The translations under genes were made by a program, and so were the position numbers. Source: Strix aluco (lineage: Eukaryota; Chordata; Aves; Strigiformes; Strigidae). From it: DNA of 64,000 nucleotides. The stretch is taken from contig NC_133971.1 of NCBI RefSeq assembly GCF_031877795.1, forward strand, positions 66,896,463 through 66,960,462, given 5' to 3'. Positions 13,554 to 26,037 of the stretch are shown here, piece by piece. The notes beneath the pieces were generated by a model. That model searched no databases. It was given only the letters and a program-made list of their open reading frames with translations, and was not told where the DNA came from. Each line of letters begins with the position of its first letter. The first letter of the stretch is position 1.

Positions 13554-16500
13554 AAGTTGGCTAAGTGGTCTGTAATGGTAATTAAATCATTGTTCATGTC
13601 ATTTTAAGGCATAATGTTATGTGGTTGTATTCAGATAATGTTGCAACTTCTGTACCTGACATTCCCCAAGTGCTTTACTGGGTGTATGCATGCAATCTCC
13701 CTACCCCACTACCACTGTTTTTCCAGAGCTTCTGTTCTCTCACTCCTGCAGGGTGTATACAGGCATCATGGTAGCACCTCAGTGTATGCACCCCCCAAAA
13801 CTCACAACAGCCTGTGTTGCCCTTCCTTCCACATATGCCCTTGGTGGGACTGTCACGGCAGCCCTGGGGCAGCAAGGTGGCTGCCCCATCAGGTGCTCGG
13901 ACTTTGTTAACTGTATTTTTCAGTGGGCTAAACCCAGCAGCAAGCTGAGGCATTTGTGCAGAGCAGAGGTATAAGCCAGCACATGCTGTAGGCAAAGGGC
14001 ATTTGTAAGAGCTCAGCTCATCATCAGAGCCAGTGAGGCAGCACAGCACATAAGGTCAAGCAGCAGCAAAGCAGGCATCTTGTAAGTGTCAGTGGAGTGC
14101 CATAACCACAAGACTGTCCTCCTTCCTTCCTCTGCTCAGCTGCAGGCACCACCTTGCTAAATACATTTACACTCTGCCTGAATGCATGCATACGTCAAGA
14201 ACATTAGGAACAAAAAGGCTAGCATTTAGAGTGCAGCTGCACCAAGGTGACATGCAAGAATAGGGAAGGGACAAAACTGTTGCCGATTTATAAAATGTGA
14301 AATGCGGCCAACATGCTTGGTCACTGGGAGCCACTGCAAATGGCGAGACAATCAGTGGTGGGCCCAAACTGCCCAGGCCAGAGTTCGTGTCTTTTCTTCT
14401 GTGGTTTCCCTATCTTCCCTTTCCTCTCCTTCACTTACCCCTCAATTCATGCAGTAATGTACAGTTTCTCCCAGCTGTACTTAAGCTTCTGTAGGCCAAA
14501 AAAAAAAAAAGACGACACAAAAAACGACATTGCAGCAGGGTTGGGGCAATGCAGACAAAGTTCTTGCCTCTGACAAAACCAGCAAGGAGAGAAATTTCAT
14601 TCCAAGCATTGCACAGGTTGGGATAGCTCTGTACTGGCTTTTTTTTTTTACTCCCGGTTTCTGGAAAAATGAGAGCAAGCTGGCAGGAAAAAAAACCCTT
14701 AATTTTGATGCTTACAAAGACATTGCCAATATTGCCCTCTAAAAAACATTGAACTTGTCCTGGGGCAGGTGTCATGGTATGCACATGTGCATGTATTTAT
14801 TAGGACACGCACCTGCAAAAAAAGTTGGAAAATACTGGGCAAGCCCCCAGCCTGGCAGCACCCAGGCAAGGGTTTGTCCCTTCCCATGGGAAGTCCCTTG
14901 AGACCATGCCAAGCGCTCAGGCTCACCCAAGGAGTCAGATTTAACTTGGGATAGAAATCAGGATTTTCCAGCAGCTGTATGCGGTGCTAACACAGTCATC
15001 AACCACAGCACACACAGTTCACTCAAGGCCTTGCATTGTTCAGACTCACAAGAGAAAGGATCCTGGTGAATTTTAGGGGACACAGAGAACATGTGCCACA
15101 CCAACTCCCTTTCTCCAGCACAAGAGAGTGATGGAAACCAGTTGTTTGGTGTTTCCCAATAAGTTTGGTTCTCATTTCAGACCTGTGGATTACACAGTTG
15201 TGTTCTTTATCACAACTGCAAACTGTTTTTTTCCTACCTACTCTTAAACTCCCTTATTCAAAACCCTAGCAATGCAGTCCAGTGGTGTGTCTCACATACA
15301 ACTTTTTATATATGTAAATGTCACAGTAAATTTTGGACACATGAATTTCCTAAAGGTTCTGGTAAACACACCTGAAGGAAAACTTTTTGTTTGAGTCAGA
15401 ATTATAATTCTCTTACCAAAGACTATTAATTTTTCAAATCAGTTTCATTGACCCTCCACCTTAGCTTGCTGTAATACAGTAAGCCCAAGGTACAATACCG
15501 CTATCAATAAATACATAGGGACAGGAGGTTAGGCAGTACTAGAAAAATATACCTATTCTTACAAAAAACTAAAATGTGGCTCAGTTTAGGCTGAAATAAA
15601 AACAAACTCACAGCTCTAAATGGATGCGTATGGACTGCCATATGTATTAGTGCTACTCTTTAAGCTGAGATATTTTATTTTTCAATATTAAGATTCAAAT
15701 ATTAATTGTAACCATTTTCTTTTAAACAATAAACATCTTATTTACAGGGATTGCCATGGATAAGACTTCTTGCAAGGTGATGTTCTACCATGCATCTTTC
15801 TATCTGGTTTTTTTTGTTTCTAGGTCTCTTTAAATACTTTTGCTTTGGCTAACTACAGGATCAAGCCCTGTGGACTGATCATTTCCCATTACAACCTGGG
15901 AGTTCCTCCACACACTGACAAGGTGTCTTTCAGTTCACCATGCTGTTGGAACATCCCCAGGGTGTTTTTAAGTTCAAGCTGTGAACCACGCTGTCAGGGG
16001 CATCCCCAGTCAGTAGCCCAGCCTAAGTATGCAATGGGAGGTCTGAGACTAGGATAACTACAAAGAAACCTGTTTTCTTACTCCCATGGCATTTCTTCCA
16101 GTCGGAGAGCATGGTTTTCCACCTGTCTAGAGTGTCTCCAGATCTCAGAAGTAGTTCATGCCTGCAACTACTCAAAGCAGTTACCTCTCCTCCTTGAAAA
16201 TGTGAAGAATTTCAAGACAGTATTTGTACACTTTCAGTTCTTTGACAAAAGCATGTCACAAATGTCACCTGGAGAACAGATGCCAACACAAAGGCAGTGC
16301 CCTCAAGAAACATGCATTTGCTATGTTTGGGAACAAAGAATAAAGGCAATCCAGTGCCTGATTTTTTCCTGTACCGAAAGCAGAGTGCCCAGGGATTATT
16401 CTCACATTGCCGTAAAACATACAAACCTATGCTATATGGTCCAGAAACAGAAAACTTAGTTCTTTAGACCTTGGTATTGAATATAGGTCTTTTTTTCCAT

Positions 16501-19500
16501 GATCATATAGTAACTGTGGATTTTGGTGGGGATATTCACACAAAGGTTAATCCATGCCTCACCCAGAATGATTTATCACTTCCACGAACAGTAGCTGTGC
16601 ATATGTTATAACTGGCATTTGGTTTTTACATGCTGAGTGCTGTTCACTGTGTTTTCTCTCTGAGGGTTTTTTTTCCTTATCCATGATCGAATAGAGGTGG
16701 GTAGTTCTACCTGTGGCAAGTTCAAGCAGATACTACACATACAACCATGCTTATCACAGTTCCAACAGTTAGTTAGCTAGTTTCCACTGAAACTGAGTCA
16801 CCAGAGCTCCCCCGGAGTCACTTATAAAGTATTACTGACAGTGGGTGTTCAAAGCACAGGATACCATACTGCACAATCAGAAGCACTTGACTAAGTTTGC
16901 AGGTGACAAACATGTCAACAGACAGCGTGGCAACCATCTGGTGGGTGGCCACAGGACTGGGGCCATCCTGTGCCAGCCCTCACCCTGTGCCCTCTGCTGC
17001 CCTGAGGGTACCAAGCTCTGGTAGGCAGCATCGTGCCCTCATGGCTAGTTTGCTCTGGCCTCAGACCAAAGTCTGGCTTGAGGACATTTAAAGAATGAAG
17101 CTACCTAGTGTTAAAAAACACAGTAACATTTGATGTCAAGTGACATACATTTTCTCAGCATCCATTAGACTCGGCATGGGGGGGCATGTGCTCACCTGCT
17201 CCCAGGGTCCCCACTCACCATCTGTTCCCTCCCCACTGAAGAATGGGGGAATGAGGATGGAACTGCACACTTTGTTGTTGCCTATTGGGCAATGTAACAC
17301 CAGGCTATATTTGCTGTAAGGTTGGGACTTTATTCTGCACAGACTGCTTCAAACATTTGCTGCTTTCTTGTCATAAAGACAACCCCTGCTGTACAACATG
17401 CTATCCCAAACATGTACAAATCCAGCTGGAGAACAGTGATTTTCACTGCCGATAACACACACGTTGCAACTTGCATTCCTACCATAGTCCTCCTTTCTAA
17501 TTTCCGTGTTATCCTCAAGCTGGAAAGAACAAGGGTAGCATTCAAGGAACTTTGTAAATGTGGCCATCATAACTACCCACACAGTACCAGAGGAACTCCA
17601 CATAATGATGCACACTGTCACATTAGGTGACAACTATTAAGACACAAAAGCCAGGGATGACCACCCATTAAGTAATTCTCCTGCCTTGGCAGCCACCATT
17701 GACGGATATAGTGTTTATGGCCCTAGCCCTAACAAATGCTCAGACCAAGGCTGCAAACACTTGCAAGCATGAATAATGTGACTCAGTGTGACTCCCCTGA
17801 AAGGTCTGTACACGTGTGTGCAATTATTTTCCCACAGTTCTCCAGAGTTGGGAGCTAAAATGTAGGTGAGGAGCAATACCCTTTGGGTTATGCTTGCCCA
17901 AATCAGCAAGGCAAATAAGTGCATTGCTACTCAGCCCCTTGAGCTGTGCCTCCCACAAGACCAGCCCTGGAGGTCGAGCAGATTGAGCCAGCTGATATTC
18001 ACCTGCTCCCCAAATGAGACAGCAAGAGGCAGAGAGAAAACAAATGGGACCCCATTGCTGCTGAACTGATGTTATCTGCAGGCAGCTGTGCCTTTTGTGC
18101 AAGGAGCACACAGTGCCACAATTTGCAAATGTCACTGATGAATTGCTGCTGTCTCTGCAGCGCATTGTAAAGAACTTTCTGCTCTTAATTACCAGGACTT
18201 TGGCTTTTTGTAGCAGTAATGCAGTAATATCATGTAGTAATGAGTAAACCTAGTCCACAGGAAAATTAACTTCACATTAAACAAAGCTTTCCCTACCTTT
18301 TTCACATACTAGCATATGGAGGAAAAATTGTATGGTGATTGCAGTTTTCACCTCCAACTCCTTAAATCTGAAGCTGGTATGCACGGAGTGTAGGAGTATC
18401 ATTAGAGATGGAAAAATAAAAGTTAAGGATTCAATAATACATTTAAAGGTATCAGAACAGAGGTTCTGTTGCAGATCATCATAGGATGATGGTCAGCCCT
18501 GGGAACAAAGCAAAGAAGTAATCAGGGACTTAAGACTCATATTTCAAAGAGAGTTAAGTAGCTGAACACACTTCTGGAAATGAGCCACAAAACCTAGCTG
18601 CACAATGTGTATATTGGTTCCAGTCCCCAACTTGAAAGCTCTGTCTTGAACACTGTTCTTCTTCTAAAAAGAACACTTAGCAGTCAGTCATGCTTAGCAT
18701 TAATGAATTAGTCTCCATTTTTCACTTCTCACCTTCTTTGCCGCTGAATGTCGGATGCTGGTACTGAGGGTGTAATTTGATCTGTTGTATACAGATAGCC
18801 AGTAAGCACAGCAAGCCCCCTTGTTCCCATTTCAGAATCAAATTGTTCTGAAGGCTTTGGCTTTGGGCTTGCATTTCATGCCTCTTCACATTGTACAAAG
18901 GGAACACTTTCAAGTTGTACAGTATGATGATATTGTGTCATAAAATCCAGTAACTGAGCAGTGCGTTATGAACGGGTATCACCACTTACTCTTCTTGTTT
19001 AGAAACAGTTTTATTACCACTTTTCCCCCTCTAAATGGCAAGAGAGAGACCTCATAAATGCAAGGAATCTTTGTTATTCTCCCTGATATTCTCAGTAAAT
19101 TCTTCACTTAGGGTATTTTTTTTGCTGTGACTGAACAGAGTTGATGTGACTGAGACACAAGGTGCGGTACAGGAGTCTCTCTTCAGATAAGAACAAGCCG
19201 CTAAGTGAACTGCATTTTTTTGACATTCACTGCTAAATCAGATTGTTTCCCCAAGGCACCATATCCTCAGTTGCCTGTCCTTTCTGCAGCTTGTAGCATT
19301 TATGTGGGTCTTTTTTGCTCTTCCTAATGGTTTGCAGAAGACTGGCCACTACTTTAAGCTTTTGAGAAGTTGCCTGTCTGTGCTTTGAACAGGCTAGCAC
19401 ACAAACACTGTGTAAACACCAGGGAGAACAGCACAGTACAGCCTCAGCCCTTGCTGGGTAGGAAGGACGTAGACACAACAGTAAGCTCAGTATTTTCCTA

Positions 19501-21800
19501 GGCTAACATCATGAAGACTAACCTTGTAATTTTTTGAACTATTGAAGCTTCTTTAACTACCTTTTTTTGTTTGAAACTATAGATTATGCTCCCTTATTCC
19601 CTATGACAACAGTCTGACATACTTGTGATTTTGGCAAACTCTCAAGGATTAATTTGACACCTGCATTGTATGACCAAGAGTGATTCAAGTTTTACTGCAC
19701 AGTGACTATGGCCCATACTATCATTTTACACCTGTTTTACATTGGATTGTTTCCACTACCATCACTGGTGTCTCCCCAGCTGTAATTTTTTGGCCAAAGA
19801 GAAGCATGTGCTATATAATTATCAAAGGACATTCCTGCATCTCTAGTTCAAACAAGATCAAAACATATACTCTTACATTAACAGTGTTTCCCGGTATATC
19901 ATTTTTTCATCCTTAGCACATTTTGTCTATGCTTTATATTAGATTTTTCAGACATGGTCCCATGTTCTATCATCCAAACTTCTGTCCTTGTTTTCTGGGG
20001 AGAAGAGCATAATGCTTAGGTAGCATATGGTTCCACTGGTATTTTAGCACCTGTCCAACTTTCTACCTTTGGACGAGTTCAAAATCATTCAGAAAAAAAA
20101 TGGCATAATCCAAGCAAAAACAGATGTATGTGTTTTTATTGAGTTCACCTATATTGAAACTTTTCATAGAAACATGGAAAAAGTCTGAAATGCAACTACA
20201 GAGGCTTGAATTTATGCTGTAAATAAAACTAGTGCTTCTATTTAATAAGAAAAAGGTGACAGTAATCCCAGGAAACAAAAAGACATTTTTACCCTGATAC
20301 ATAGGATTTTTCAACGTGATATACAGGATTCTTACCCCTATGCCAGTACTTTCTATACATTCCAGACAGGGCTGCAGTCCTGTTTGAAATGTCACTACAA
20401 AATACCTGCCTTGAAGATGTCACTGTATCACACTGATGATAATCCAACATCCACAGTTGAAAGGAGTATTTTATATCAGTGTGATCCAACCTGTTCAAAC
20501 CAGTCTGCATCTCACCCAGTGTGCTCCTCCCTAAAGAGGACAGAAAATGACTGTTGGGGCAGGGTGGGTTGTCCAGGGATCCAAACCTCCCTCTGCACCT
20601 GGCACAACCCAGAGCCAAGGAGCTGTCCCTGTCAGCAACCAGCCCATGAACACAGGCCACAAACTGGGATCGCACCCCAGTTCAGCCACTCTTTCATACT
20701 CAAAGTGCCACAGACTTCTTCATGTAAATTACCTCAGCTACGTGGTTACGTCAATGACCAAAGGGACACTGACTGCCACTTCTACACTGTCTTTTTTCCT
20801 ACTTCTTTTGTAAATTTGCAAAGTGATCTTAAGAGTGTAAAACTCTTATAAATTCCCTACCATTTTTGTCCTTCTGTTGTTTGGCCTACATTTTCTGATT
20901 TCCCTCTCTCATACACAGCATAATCTGCTTCAGTTACTTCCTTCCTTAACAATAACATGATCCATCACAAAGTCAACCACATAACAGCTTTGCCACTGAA
21001 TTGTGCAAACCCGCTGACTCTGTTGCAGAAAACTTTAGTGTCACTGCAGAGATTTACCTTAATAGAAGATCTGCACCACAGTCCCCAAAAATTCCATAAA
21101 CATATACTCACAAATTTCAAAGTGACATTCAAGCACCACCCTGCCCAAAAGCAGCAGGGGTAAGGAGGGTGACAGTAAACCTCACTGTATGGGTATCTGC
21201 CAATTTTTGCTGACTAGCTGGGACCTTCTGAAAAAGGACTACACTCATATGTATTTGTCATTTGTTAACGTTAATATCTAACACAGAGCATCTATACCTC
21301 AACCTTGGGAAGGAGCAGCAGTGATGCTCTAAGAGGCCTTTCCTATGTGAACTCAACTTCACTCCCTGTGTGGCTCTTTTTTTTCCCAAGACAGAAGTAT
21401 TAATAAAATCTGTGACTAGCCCTCCCTGGTGGGGATTTTCACAAGCAGTATCTGGGGCAGTGATTTCACAGGGAGGCAGATCACCAGCATACTCAGCATG
21501 GCTCTGCTGATTTCTGATGTGAGCAGTCTTGTCATTTCTCAAGCAGGTGCAACTCATCGTAATTTCAAATTGCTCCAACTATACCAACAAACTAGATTTC
21601 AGCTTGAGGCCAGCAGCCTGGCAAAATGCCACAGTAGATATATATATACACACGCATATATATGTGGATGCTCTCTTCTGTACTGCTTATTGTGTAGAAT
21701 AGCTGTTGCATAAACTTTTAATAGCAGCACAGGGTTTTACTTCTCCCTCTGGTCTGCGGCACACTTTTCTCCTGTTCTGTGATGTACTTTAACTAATCAT
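13554..21800. other. Intergenic, no gene seen
   Basis: No supported exon or RNA gene. An A12 run lies near 14.5 kb and a T run near 14.64 kb. A 155-codon plus-strand frame at 20384-20851 overlaps a 128-codon minus frame and shows no domain-like sequence. A TA/CA-rich patch occurs near 21.64 kb. Confidence 0.65.
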
Positions 21801-22679
21801 TTCTTAGTCCTCTAGGTGCAGACCTTTAAAAACTCCAGGAGCTCTCAGTCCCCCTTTTCAATTGCAAACGATTCATTTTTGGTGAAGTGTGGCCTCCCTA
21901 TTCTTCTGCCAGCCGTTGTGTTTGTGAAAGGACCGTCTCAAATTTCTTGTGCAGGAGCAGCTGTTGCTGGACCAAGGCGGCCTTTTCAGAGGCCTGCCAC
22001 AGCCGCTTTTCACTTTTCCTCCTCCTCCTCTCCTTCCTCCCTCCTTTTGTCTCCCCCAAAGCAAGAGCCCCTCTGACCCTTCACCTCCCTCCAGCCTACC
22101 TCCTTTGTCGGCCACTGCAGACAAGTTCCACCCTAAATCAAGCATTGTCTCCATCTCCAGAAGCCAGCACGTGCCCACATCCCCCTAATCTTTTAATTTC
22201 CCCCTAGGAAAAGGCAGCTGTTAGCAATACACGCAATGCACAGCTGTCAGCTGGGGCCTGCTGCCTGCCCACACCGAACAATGAGGAAGGCAGCACTGGG
22301 ACTAAGGAGACGTAATATCTACATATATGTGCCTTTGGCAACAGTTGGCAGCACGTGCTCTGAAATGCAGCATTGTCAGAAAACCCACCCCTGCCTTCCC
22401 CTGCTGTGGCTCCACACACGTATGAGCTTGAACTTTGGCTGATTTCAGAACAAAATGCCTCACTTCAAAGGGCAGGACTCCCCAGATAGCTGCATTATAC
22501 CTTTGCTGCTGAAACAATCCCCTGCAAAATTACAGGGTATGAAAGGGACAGGCCTCCAGTAGCCCGGCACGTGGTTTGCGCATTCTCCTCTTTTACACAC
22601 CAGTCGTTTAAAAGTTTTGTCCTGGAGAGAGAGCAGCGTAAACAATCTGGAGTAGGAGAAAAGACCTATACATCACGAT
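21801..22679. other. GC-richer intergenic stretch
   Basis: Modestly GC-richer than its flanks, with the polypyrimidine tract inside it. Overlapping frames of about 60-105 codons on both strands are low in complexity (Pro/Ser/Leu-rich) and judged non-coding. Confidence 0.55.
22013..22048 (+). repeat. Polypyrimidine tract
   Basis: 36 consecutive C/T bases built around TCC triplets. Such a tract can form a triplex under strain, but nothing shows a role here. Confidence 0.6.
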
Positions 22680-23000
22680 TTAACCTTTTTCTCTGGGTGG
22701 TGAGAGAGGCGGCATTTTAAAGTAAAGCAGGGACAGACATGAATACGCGTGGCTGATCTGGTGATCTCGCTACATTAATGTGCAAGGGACACATTAAAAT
22801 GAAGAAAAAGGTTGTTATTTAGGAATAGAAAAAAGTAAGGCATAATTGCATCTGTGCTGACATATGCACATTTGCATGCCAAATTCGTACCTGCAACAAT
22901 GGCAAGTGTGCATACAAATGATAAATTGCAGAATACTGAAGTCATTTGCCACTGCAATTGCCACAGGTGAGCTTGCAAATGTAGTAGCTACAGTCCCCAA
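22680..23000. promoter_or_regulatory. Candidate conserved non-coding element with POU and SOX motifs
   Basis: AT-rich, repeat-free stretch containing a perfect octamer ATTTGCAT (22870-22877), AACAATGG (22895-22902), several ATGCAAAT-like variants and an ACAGGTG E-box. Motif crowding without a reading frame suggests regulatory DNA. This is inference from composition only. Confidence 0.25.
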
Positions 23001-25639
23001 TTAGTTATGTAAATGTGCTTGCCTCTTCTCATGTACTATGGTGCATGTAATTTTACAAAAATTGTACCTCTTCACTCCATGTTAGTGCCTGCCAGACCAC
23101 ACAGGAGTTTCTTAAGGAAATTCACTTTCCAAATTCCTGTCTTGTGGTGAGGATACATAAAAACCTCATACATTTAAAACTGTTTCATTTCCTTTTCCCA
23201 TGTAGATTATCTTAAAGTATGCATATATTCCTCTCACCAGCCTTGTGGCCAAACATTAAATAGGAATTTGATTGATTTCTACATGCAGTGGTTCTCAAAG
23301 ACTAAGCATTTAAAAAGTGACTGTCTCATTTGTTGCTTTTGCAGAGGTCTGTTGCATAGTTTCCTCTCTAAGCAATGGAACAAACAAGCCTTCTGAAATC
23401 TTTCATCACCATAACCTTTTTGCAGTCAACTGGACAATTCTGGGTTTACTTCACTGCTCTCAGTCATTTTATGTGATAAGGAACAACTTTTGTGTTATTG
23501 GTGTATATTCCCCAGCTTGCTCCATACACGTTTTTACTTGCTTTATCTCACCTGGCCTGTAATTTAAAGGACTTAAAAGATACACTATGCTAAGTAGGCC
23601 ATATGGCCTATGGTACACCTGCCGCCTGCCCAGCACCTGCTGAGTGCGCCATGGGTGTCAGGCTGCTTGATACAGCACTCCTGGCCAGAGGGCTAAAACA
23701 TTGCCACGCATTTGCATGCTGGACGGAGGCCACGTGCCTCAGCTGTGAGCGGATCTGACACAGCAGACTGTCAGTGCTTTCAAGATTAGCAAATCTGTAG
23801 AAAGCAATGGATTTAACCAACAAAGAAGATGCCACATCGCAGAGACCTACACACATACAGATACCTCGGGCATCCTAATGACCCTGTAGTGATGAATCTT
23901 CAATAAAGGACAGCTTGCTTTAGGTGGGGAATGTCACCATTAATCATTTGGATGCAGTCAGAGTTTTCCTAAAGTACTCAAAGAAATCACAAAGGGACGT
24001 GTTTTGCTATGAACTAGTCAATAACAAATGTCATCCTGACTTACCCCCAGGCAGAGCCACCAAGGGCACAAGCAGGAAGGAACATGTAGTCAAAAACAGG
24101 CATCTCAAAATAAAAATAGTAGGCATCAACTAGAAAGAAAATGGATAAAACTTTAACACTCATAAACGTTTAGCAAACATGTGCCTCAAGAGTGGCCTGC
24201 AAGACCTGCCCTTTCATTGCTGATTCTGCTGGCCCATGACTCACTTTCACCATATGAAAAGTGGGCCAGGAACTTCACATTTTTGGTTCAAAGTTCTGTG
24301 ATATTTATGGAGGAGGAATAGCACGCAGAAGTATTAAGAGGTGCTGTCATTAGGTGATTTGTTATTCCTCCTTGGTAGCAGCAACAGCCTTTGACGAAGC
24401 AGTCCAGGTATCCAGCAAAGGCAGGAGACATCTTAGTGGCCCATGTGGGAGCTGTGCCCTCTAACACTGAACAGCTGGACAAACACAAAAAAGGATTTGT
24501 CTCTCTCACACTACACAGGGAGGAAAATTTATCATACATGTGATCAGTAAAGGGATGGATGCTTGGGACAGACGGGGTGGAAGGGCCCTGGTGGTGTCCC
24601 AAGCAGTGACTGGCAGGTTGTGGAGAAGCTACCTTTTGCATCAAGGACAGAACTGGACCTTGTGCAGGGTTAGCACTAGCTGCAGTGCCACCACCACAGG
24701 AAGGGACACTGCAGGGTTTCTCTTTTTCAGGCATTCTCCAACACAGACTTTGGAATTGCTCAGTTCAGAAGATCTTCTTTTTCTGATGTATTGCCTTTCA
24801 CGAGTATGCCTTGATTAACCTATCTGAAACAAATTTGGCAGTCATCTTCCTGTCGTCATGTTGGAATGTTACTAAGCAAAACACAGAGATATTCTCTTCT
24901 TTCATTTGTAGCTGTCTCTCCTGTTAGTGGAAAGAAAAATTCTCTGGCTGGAAGGAGGTTGTCAGGCTGGCATTGCCTTGTTCTTCATTGCTAGAGGGGT
25001 CCTATAATTGCTTAGGCCTGGGGACATCTGTGACCCTGTAACAAGGATGTGTTCCTCCTGGCATATCTGCAAATCTACCAAGCGTGCCAGAGCAAAACCG
25101 CAGCCCCACTGGACAGGCTGTTCTTCAAAGCATCACTGAGGCCCGCTGTCAGGGGTTTCTCTTCATGCCACGAAACAGATTCCCTTCCCCCAGCTTTTAG
25201 CCAGCCCTCCATGTTGCAGGGGAGAGCAAAGCACCTCCAACTGCAAAGGCATTGGCATGCCCCCATGCATACGGCTGAGATACAGGTGCACCCTGCCTGG
25301 TGCAGAGGCAGCTCTGCTCAGAGACCAGACAGGAGGTCCTTCTCCTGCCTTGCTCTTCCGTATGGTAATCTGTGGCGAATTGAGCTATCAGCGAGTCCCC
25401 CAGGCCCCAGTCTAGCCTCAAACTACCCCGGCCCCATCTGTCACCCTATCTGGGGCATCCTTGCCACATGATTGGCACAGGGCTTGAAAAGGCAGCACAA
25501 GACGGGCCATGTGGCAACCCTGCTGACCGGGAGGGGGTGGGCGACAAGCAGAATGAAATATTGTGACAGGACACTTCAAGCCCCAGCTAATCACAGCTGC
25601 TGAGGGCTGAAGAGTGCTATACATCCCCTCGTATCAGGC
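23001..25639. other. Intergenic, no gene seen
   Basis: From about 25.03 to 25.6 kb GC content rises toward the candidate CpG-rich element. A 140-codon plus frame at 25049-25471 has no recognisable domain and overlaps minus-strand frames. No repeats recognised. Confidence 0.6.
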
Positions 25640-25985
25640 AGTGCATTCCTGGCAACATTATTAATTCAGAGGAGTCCCTTTAATTTGAAGCAGAGATTAA
25701 GACTTTCCCCGGTTGGCCTCACTGCGGCTCTAAAGGCAACAGGCAGGGCTATTGTAAGGCCATTAGGGAAGAACAATAGGACGCTGAAAGGGGGATGCGA
25801 GTGAATAGGGGAACGAGAGCTGGCTTGTGCCAGAGGCCGGCTCGGCTCATTACGGGAGCGGCAGATGGAGCGTGGCCGGTTGCTGGGCAGAGTCGGGGCT
25901 GGCAGCTGGCGGCGGCTCCACCGCACCACACCGCATCCCCACCGCAGCCTGCACCGCGCCCAAGAAAAAACAGGTGGATGGAGAC
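25640..25985. promoter_or_regulatory. Candidate enhancer or orphan CpG-rich element
   Basis: Left part (25,650-25,790) is dense in homeodomain- and SOX-like motifs: ATTATTAATT, TTTAATTTG, CTATTGT (25749-25755), CATTAG and ACAATAG (25773-25779). The two SOX-like motifs are in opposite orientation. The right part (25,781-25,985) holds 18 CpGs by my hand count in about 205 bp, far above the surroundings. There is no gene next to it and no TATA box. This could be a conserved enhancer, or the promoter of a non-coding RNA. Conservation was not testable here. Confidence 0.35.
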
Positions 25986-26016
25986 GGCCACCTCTACCAG
26001 CAAAAGAGAAAAGAGG

Positions 26017-26037
26017 AAAAAAAAAAAAAAAAAAAAA
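26017..26037 (+). repeat. Poly(A) tract, 21 A
   Basis: A pure A run directly after an AGAGAAAAGAGG purine stretch and before a C/T-rich run. It follows the CpG-rich block at 25.78-25.98 kb. It could be simple slippage; no retrocopy is recognised. Confidence 0.75.

Noticed and set aside
20384..20851. A 155-codon plus-strand frame
   Set aside because: Overlapped by a 128-codon frame on the other strand. Unbiased composition rich in Cys, Ser and Pro, with no recognisable domain or splice signals.
23286..23300. CAGTGGTTCTCAAAG, resembling the terminal inverted repeat of Charlie/MER5-type hAT transposons
   Set aside because: No matching opposite end (CTTTGAGAACCACTG or similar) and no 8-bp flanking duplication were found nearby, so a 15-bp match alone is not enough.
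25049..25471. A 140-codon plus-strand frame
   Set aside because: Lies in GC-richer DNA, overlaps minus-strand frames and has no domain-like pattern.
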